Source: Streblospio benedicti
Lineage: Eukaryota > Annelida > Polychaeta > Spionida > Spionidae
Direction: 5' to 3'
DNA length: 64,000 nucleotides
Assembly: GCA_019095985.1 (NCBI GenBank)
Contig: CM032666.1
Span: 5,443,023-5,507,022 of the forward strand
Shown: positions 57,120 through 64,000 of the stretch, one piece after another
Position numbering within the stretch: the stretch's first letter is position 1
How the letters are laid out: every line of letters begins with the position of its first letter
Program-made: the position numbers and the translations under genes
Notes under the pieces: model-generated
What the model was told of the DNA's origin: nothing
Databases searched by the model: none
What the model saw: only the letters and a program-made list of their open reading frames with translations

Positions 57120-57795
57120 GTGGTTTGGCACCTCGGGTTACCTATGTATGTATGAATTTATGTATGTCTGTGGATAAGCAAGAGGGTTTACGGATGAACC
57201 GATTTCCTTCAACCTTTACACAACTATGAGGTATGACATGACACCAAATTGATTCGATCTTGGGTACTTTGCCAATTAAAGTATGCTTTCCACAGACCTA
57301 TTTTTGGTGCATTTTCATTTCTTTCTGCATTAGCTTTGATAATGCTCGTAAGAAAACATTCAAACTTGGCACAATGCTTACATGCCTACTGAGCATCATC
57401 TGGGTCCAAAGTGGCACATTGCCAATTAAAGTTGACCTCCCAGACAGCCATATTAATCATATTTCATTTCATTTTTCTGTTATAGTTTCAATACTGTTTG
57501 AAACATGGCCAGCAAATTGGCATAGTAGTTTTATTAGATTAAGAATACTCAGAGAGCACAGTGTCACCATATTAATGTCGTCTCATGATCAATAGATATT
57601 TACTTTAGCCATGTTAAGAAATCCAATGCCAAGAACTTTATGTAGGGTGAACCACACTTCACATATAAAACCTTTTTCATTTCATTTCTGCCTTAAAGCT
57701 TTGAAAGTAAAGTAAACATCTTTATTGTCCATGAGTCAATGCTGTTCTGGCTACGCTGTGCTCTCTGAGCACTTTTGATCAAGTTATAGACAGTA
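57120..57795. repeat. Dispersed repeat, larger copy of the 9905-10085 family
   Basis: 57605-57790 is the inverted counterpart of 9905-10085. 57120-57600 adds two ~155 bp sub-repeats with GCC AATTAAAGT cores (near 57271 and 57421) and CATTT(C)ATTTC blocks. CTCAGAGAGCACAG(C/T)GT appears at both 57548 and, inverted, 57757, so the outer part is itself an inverted pair. An element of unknown class. Confidence 0.6.
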
Positions 57796-57799
57796 AATG

Positions 57800-59190
57800 A
57801 TGAACGAATATAATTCATGAAATAAAATGAATGCATCTTGTTCTTAACCAGGACACAACTGTTGTATAATGTGCTCACATGATAACCCTGTATTTATATG
57901 AATGGTCAGTAATACCATGACTGAAGCGGATGGAAAATGTTAAAACTCAGGGATACGCCAGCTTCCAATAGCCCCCTTTACGTAACAAGTAATATGCACC
58001 AGTATATACAGAGAAAGGGCTTCCTGATATATGCATTATTAAAATAGTCAATGTTATCAACCTTTGCTAATGAGTACAGTCTTGGTATAGTGCACTTGAG
58101 TTTTACCTTGAAAAGGTTCAGAGAAATGAGCTTTCCGTGACTAAATCTTACTGACAAAGCAATAATTGGAGTTGCTTGCATGTATGGTACGACTTATGCC
58201 TTTACATGGATGATAGTGATCTTTGCGTACTGATTCTGCTTCAAAACAAACCATATTCCAGGAAAAACATCATAATGTAGGCCTACAGTAATGGCAATAT
58301 TTTACTAACTATTAAGTCACGATGCAATTCTCATGTGCCAAATTGGCAGAACTGTGCACAATTACGCACCACTTTACCCAGGGGATAAATCGAGATGAAA
58401 AAAGTAATACCCACAAACCACACAAAACAAACAAAAATAATCAGCATGTATACATATGGAAAAGAACTTAGCAGGTGTTATTACGACTGGCTTTTCTACG
58501 TGTTGTATCAGTTGAAGGTGGCAAATGTGTACCATGGTACATGGACTTCATGAATTGTGATACACTCCTAGCAGTCTATTGGACAGGCAAAGCATGCAGA
58601 GTGTGGGTGTGTTTTAATTTGAACTCGTGGCAACTTTTATTTGTTTAGGCGAACCAAAGAACCTAATGTGCATAACAAATTGGAAATCCTTTTTTCTTAC
58701 GAACATTTAGTACTACCTTTATCGTGGTAGGGGCGTCATAAGGAGCAATGATGAGTTCATGGCACGGCTGCTGCACAGCACAAGTGACTTTGCCTTATAT
58801 ATTAGCAATTCAAGTATATTATATAATCAGTTCAGACAGACATCGACAGTAATTTACTCAATATACACGTAATGCAGTTGTGAGTGTGGTCTTTATTTTT
58901 TGACACAAAAATCTAAAGAAATCTTCAGAATTTTCTAGATCTATCTTGTGGCCTTATCACATTTTCTACGTGACAACTACAATGAATGGATATGGGTTTA
59001 ATAAGAGTGCACTGTTCTCTAAATTAAAAAGCTTTAGTGTAGTAGGTGGCTAAATGACACATGGCTTCTTGTGAGCAAAAGAATGACATTTTATAGTGGT
59101 TTACAATAATTCTTCCAGAGTTGCTGAGTTGATAGATGAAGAAATATACTCAACCTTGTATTGAAACACATTTATTTCAAGAGATATAAA
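57800..59190. other. Non-coding
   Basis: Nothing except the short match to the flank of the 55172-55470 insert at 58813-58848. Confidence 0.4.
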
Positions 59191-59193
59191 CAT

Positions 59194-59480
59194 ACAGTAG
59201 AACCCACAGTGCATGATTAAAGTTTAGTGGGGCCCCGGGCTGCGAGTCAAAGTGGGCCCCTTGGACCCGAGTTGCGACATTTTGTCGTGAATCAAGACTT
59301 TTTATCGTGAGTCGTGACACCAATATGAGTGTATGTAAAATGATGCCAAGATCTGGGGCCCCATAATAATGTCTACTAGAGGCCCCTTGATATATGGGGC
59401 TTTGGCGTGTTTACCATTTCTTAAATATAACTTGGGGCCTCTGAAAATACATATACTTCATGAGGCTTCTTCTGCTGTGA
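59194..59480. other. GGGGCCCC-rich non-coding block
   Basis: Begins with a MITE-like ACAGTAGAACCC. GGGGCCCC or GGGCCCC recurs at 59230, 59253 and 59357, and AGAGGCCCCTTGATATATGG at 59380, some inverted. Possibly a small decayed element; ends not definable. Confidence 0.3.
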
Positions 59481-59554
59481 CGCTTTTGCATAAAAAAGAA
59501 TTACGAGTAGAAATCTGGGCCCACCCCTATGCAAATATTAACTTTAAAGACAAG

Positions 59555-59600
59555 GCTTTGCTTGCCAGAACATTGAGAGTAGAATTAAACATAAGACCAT
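59555..59600 (+). mobile_element. SINE body fragment
   Basis: GGCTTTGCTTGCCAGAACATT and TGAGAGTAGAATTAAAC match the 3' body of the SINE copies at 6424 and 6797 (GCTTGCTTGGCAGAACAGTG...). The head is absent. Confidence 0.5.
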
Positions 59601-59619
59601 TTTTTATGATCTTAAATCT

Positions 59620-62600
59620 CCATAAAGACTTAAGTGCCCACTTCTCTAGTCTGATTTACGTGTGTTTTTGTGAACTCTCACGTCTGTCCATATTGTTACG
59701 TCTCAGCTCGCTTCATCAGGTCTGTATTGTGGACTCAGTCCACGACGCATTTGTACTAAAGGCACTTTTTTGGAGTAGCTTTCTATTTACGTAGTTAAGA
59801 ACAATGTAAATAAATGATGCAAAACATCTGTGCAAAGAAAAAAATCTTCTTTTTAGATTAATCCAGGCAGTTCTACGGGGGCGGCGGTCGGAAAGGTTTT
59901 TGTCCTTGTTTTTGGCATATGACAGGTCACTGACCACTGGCAAATCCAGTTTTTCAGACAAGAGGACCACTCAGAGGATAGCATGGGTTATCTATACGTG
60001 AAAGCTTGTGGAGATGCCAAAAATCAATTAAAAATGAAATTAAGTTTTGGGAATGAAGAAGGTGGAATTCGAGAGGTGAAAGGTCGCGGCCTGGATTAGC
60101 CAATAGACTGACTGCATTGATGATCTTTAAAATGTCTCTACTTTGTTTATACCACACCACATACGATAGTCGGCACGTGTTGTTTAGCATCCAATGGTAA
60201 CCATTTGAGTCATCCCTTTTCTCCAATATTACAACACAGCACGAGGCACACAGACATCACGATTGCCACTGTTCGATTTTGAGAATATCACGGAATTGTT
60301 GTGTTCTAAAGTTTAGAAATTAACCCACGGTTAAATGGTCATAGTTTGGATTGTCAGACTAAAGATGCACTTAGGAATATAATGAAGAAATGTCTACTTG
60401 TGTTGAGGGCATCGCCCGATTTACTGCTCGAATGTGGTGAATATTGCAAGCGCTTGTCAAGGCAATAGTCACCAAATGAATGCTGAGAATCTAACTTATT
60501 TAGAGTTTTGTGGTTCTTTCTTTTCTGCTATTCATACCTCCATCGAATCGGTGAGAATCTAACAATAGTACACGGTAGACAAGTAGGCGTATTTATTATA
60601 TCACGCATCATGTATATACTATTCATTGATTTATAAAACAAAGAAAAAAAAACAATGCAAAATCAGAGGGCATTATTGCGCCGGTCAATATGGAGTTATT
60701 CATGCCTGCTGATTTCGGCTATAAACCAATCAGAATGCAGGATTTGGCGGCCTGTCCCTGCTAAAGAATGATACTTCAGCCGAACAACCATTCTAATATA
60801 TACATTTCATAAGCAGAAACACGAGCGTTGTCACACTTGAAACTGTCCATGCAAAAGTGAAATTATAAAAATGTCAATGCGTTTAGAGCTATATTAAATA
60901 GGATTTTTGCTAATGTCCTTAGTATAACAAGACCATGGTATTTCCACAACAGCGTTGCGGACTCAGGTGACACAAAGCCAATAGGATTACACACAGACAT
61001 GCTTGGAACTAACCGAATTGGCCCCTGACTCTACACCTATCAACATAGTGCTGTTAAGAGTTGACAAGCACACCTGACTTCCATTATAAACGTCTTCGTG
61101 TGAATTTGAATGTGCGTCTATAAATATACGCGTTCATAGTCGTAATAACCTGCTTTTATGACTGTTTTACTCCACTCGTCTTTTTACAAAATCTCCCTAC
61201 GGAGTATCCAGGATATTGTTCCGACAGTTGTAGATTCATTAAGACTATCATTATTTTTACAGGAAACCTTGGTATTCGTGTAACACATGTCCAACCAAAC
61301 GAGAAGAGAAAAAAACCCAGATAAGTTTGCTTCATGTCAGTATTAAGACATCCACACATCCATCGGTGTCTATTATTCAATTCAAATTAAATACCTGGAA
61401 CAAGAGCTTAGAGTATTAAACTACACCACATATGCCATGCGTGCAGCGTCAGAGAGATAGCCGTAAAACTGACGTAGAATGCTTTTAGATAGCTGATGAA
61501 TTTTTAAGTTAACAACAGTTAAAAAGTTGGATTTAATCAGACTGTTACGTTTCTTTTGGAGCTTTGAAGCTGCCCCGATACTTCTTGACGACTGCCGCCC
61601 GATTCTAATCAATTAATCGTGTTCTTTCACTGACACAGTTGCAGTCTCTTAAAGGTCAGGTACAATTTACTGGGGTTCTGTAGACTTTTATAAACGAGGA
61701 GTGTTAGAGGTTACAGTACATTTCCACTTCAACCCTAGCAGTATTTGTTTACAGTCCAATGCAAATATGCGCTGTTTAAAAATGTGGAATCCCGCTATCA
61801 CGCGCACATGTCATTATATTAACTTCAATTCCAAGCATTAACAACATATATTCAACTGTTGATTCTTATAAAAAAAATGGGCCAGGATTTGATTATCTGA
61901 GCAAGTTCATATTTTGTGTGGCACCGTAAGACCTGTTTTCACTGCAGACTAAGTGCATTATACAAGGGTGATGTCCCATTGTCATTACATGACAGGCACG
62001 CACGGCCCACAGCTGTCGCCAACACACAGCCACCCAGCCGTCTCTGTGAGGAGCGTACCGCCCCCGTCGCTGACGCACACACCCACCGTACACCTCGTTA
62101 TGAGGCAAATGCAACATGGTGGTCTGTAGAACACTGATTTTGTCACGGTATCCAATCACTTTAATGGCATCATTGCGTATATTTGAACGTACAATTGCGC
62201 ATGCCGCCTCTGTTGGATATTATATTTGTGATGCGGATCAATCCCACAGGTTTGTGGTAGGCTGATCAAGGAGGCGACCTTACAGATAAAACCATGGATC
62301 AGCTAGTGGTGTTTGTTGTGATGCGTAATTTATAGTCTATTATCAAGGTGTGGGTGGCGCTGTTGAGTCTTTTTGCAGGTAATTGCTGTGCTAGTCACGC
62401 TTTATTTCCTTTCCCAACTCTCCAAGGAGCATGAATTCGAGGATGGAGTTGGTGGTGTAGGCAACTCAAAGACTTTAAGACATACACATACATTGAGGTA
62501 CACACGGCTTTCAATCGTTGACTGTATTTTTCACTACAAATACCACATGAAGAAAAGCATAATCTCATCTTTTATGCAAGCCTACATAGCCCATTTGCAT

Positions 62601-63115
62601 ACTCAAAAGAGATAAACACAACATTATATTTTCATAATTGATGTAATAAGAAATCGTCAGCTGACGTTAGGATTCACTGTTGGGTCCGTGATAGGCGTTG
62701 ACCAAACCCATTCACAAGGGGAACAAGTAATGTATATGTATATATCACCCACACACATAAAACAAGATCAAAAGTGCACACAGAGCACATCGGTGCCTGC
62801 AACTTAGCGTTGAAGCACGTGCATTAAAATGGCTTGCTGGAAAGCACACTTTCATTGTCAAATTGGCAAAACTGGATACAGACAATTGTCTCTAGCTATG
62901 CAAACATTCTGCTAAGGTGACTATTTTATTTCAAGCAGTATTGAACCTAGTAGAGAAAATGCTGAAACAATATATGAAATTACTTATTTTCCCCATTTGG
63001 CCAAGCAGTGTGCGAATCTTCAAAGTTATGGGGCAAAAAAAACCCATTTGAATGCCATTCTAGGTGGACCGGTGATATTCCAACAGGGCTCTACAGTTAT
63101 ACAAGAAGAAATTGT
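59620..63115. other. Non-coding; one GC- and CpG-richer patch
   Basis: 61975-62105 is clearly GC-richer with many CpG (ACGCACGGCCCACAGC, ACCGCCCCCGTCGCTGACGC) and could mark a promoter or exon, but no coding or splice evidence supports either. The rest is unremarkable. Confidence 0.4.
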
Positions 63116-63117
63116 TC

Positions 63118-63286
63118 GAATGTGTCTTCTTCTTGTTCTTTTTGTTCTTCTTTGGTCTTCTTGTTCTTCTTGTTCTTGTTCTTCTTGGTCTTGTTCTTCT
63201 TCTTGTTGTTGTTCTTCTTGTTCTTGTTCTTGTTCTTGTTCTTCTTCTTCTTCTTCTTCTTCTCCTTCTCCTTCTCCTTCTTCTTG
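63118..63286. repeat. (TTC/TTG)n microsatellite
   Basis: A trinucleotide-type tract of CTT, GTT and CCT units, ending in (TTC)n and (TCC)TTC runs. The open frames through it in every phase are artefacts of the repeat. Confidence 0.95.
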
Positions 63287-63740
63287 ATGTTTTGATTCAA
63301 GATAAGTGTGACATGGACTTAATCCATATACACAGTATGCAACACACACACCTTTTGTTTAGGAATGAAGAAAAAGATAAATAAAAGAAAGAATTAAATG
63401 ACACACCTTCCATTGATAACCAAGCTTTGTAGTGTATAATTGAATCCGAAATTGTTCTGTAATACCACACAGAGGGAAGTCTTCCAGACATTTTCTGCGC
63501 GTGTTTTTCTTTTCGTAACCACGGCAACACTTCTTTGTTTCCACGACATTCATATTTATATGTTAGCAGAGAATGTACCATGCTCGTAAATAAACGTCAT
63601 TTCTATTTCTAACTAACTCGTGTGTTTTGTCAGTTAGCAACTGTTGATGTATTGTAGAGGCTTTTGCCAAACTGTGTATATAACAGAGAAGGATAGTGTA
63701 CCCACATATATGGTATATAGTTATTGGCATGGTTCGCATA
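63287..63740. other. Non-coding
   Basis: Nothing recognised. Confidence 0.4.
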
Positions 63741-63898
63741 GGCAGATCCAGGGGGTGGGGCAGGGGGCCCGCGCCCCCTTTCCCCACCAAAATGCTTCAT
63801 TTTCATAGTTTTTTTTACACGTCTGCCATCGATCGCGCGTATGAAACCCATGGAATCCCTGAAGTGCGGTCCCTCTTTTCAAAAAACCTGGATCTGCC
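63741..63898. mobile_element. 158 bp MITE with GGCAGATCCAGG ends
   Basis: GGCAGATCCAGG at the left and CCTGGATCTGCC at the right are perfect 12 bp inverted repeats. A G-rich zone with a GGGGGCCCGCGCCCCC palindrome follows the left end. The CAGATCC end suggests a hAT-like origin (inference); no clear 8 bp duplication was seen. Confidence 0.7.
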
Positions 63899-64000
63899 AT
63901 TGCCTTGTAATATGTTAATGGTATATTTGACTAGCAGGCATTTGTACTAAACAAAGAAATAAGGGAACTTGTCGACATGCAGGTCTGTACTTTCTAAGTT

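Noticed and set aside
59369-59794. 141-codon plus-strand frame
   Set aside because: Overlaps a SINE fragment and a GGGGCCCC-rich block; no motif or splice evidence.
63026-63384. Several overlapping open frames of poly-Glu/Lys/Leu/Ser
   Set aside because: All come from the TTC/TTG microsatellite, which is open in most frames.

Overview
The window reads as non-coding-rich nuclear DNA from an invertebrate animal, probably marine. It is AT-rich, with spliceosomal GT..AG signals, tRNA-derived SINEs, LINE remnants, several families of inverted-repeat DNA transposons, an LTR-element fossil, long microsatellites and two 100-base assembly gaps (25898-25997 and 52418-52517). The mixture fits a deuterostome or lophotrochozoan, but nothing in it fixes the phylum. 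There is no operon, rRNA or functional tRNA gene.

Layout. 0-7 kb: remnant of a mobile-element-associated protein, a 3.7 kb fold-back element with a LINE fragment inside it, a second LINE fragment, two SINE copies and a long (TA)n tract. 7.6-13 kb: two nested inverted-repeat transposons, the inner one carrying many copies of a palindromic AGAGGATCCTCT motif. 14.3-25.9 kb: small MITEs, then a ~10 kb tandem array of ~770 bp units and ~1.4-1.6 kb long units. Each long unit carries a short exon for a cysteine-rich GTYSD-type (GCC2/GCC3, ephrin-receptor-like) module and a small conserved hairpin. The array runs into the first gap. 26-32 kb: LINE 3' end, remnants of a two-exon integrase-core gene (minus strand) and two terminal exons of an unrecognised plus-strand gene. 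33.6-42.9 kb: the best protein gene of the window, an intronless 791-codon reading frame on the minus strand, set among fold-back insertions, a GGACGTTTTGCCGG-type transposon carrying a SINE, and a GGGGCCGGTTGCAC-type transposon. 43.6-50.9 kb: GC-richer LTR-retroelement fossil with a 33-residue coding tandem repeat. 51.9-64 kb: more MITEs and repeats, plus a ~300 bp duplicated piece of the 791-codon gene at 55.2 kb; the rest is featureless.

Most of the window is therefore the result of repeated transposition. The points of most biological interest are the tandemly amplified exon array, the orphan 791-codon gene with its displaced partial copy, and two insertions with the same architecture (14-19 bp target duplication, ~30-36 nt single-copy lead, then a long near-perfect palindrome), which suggest a retroposed fold-back family.
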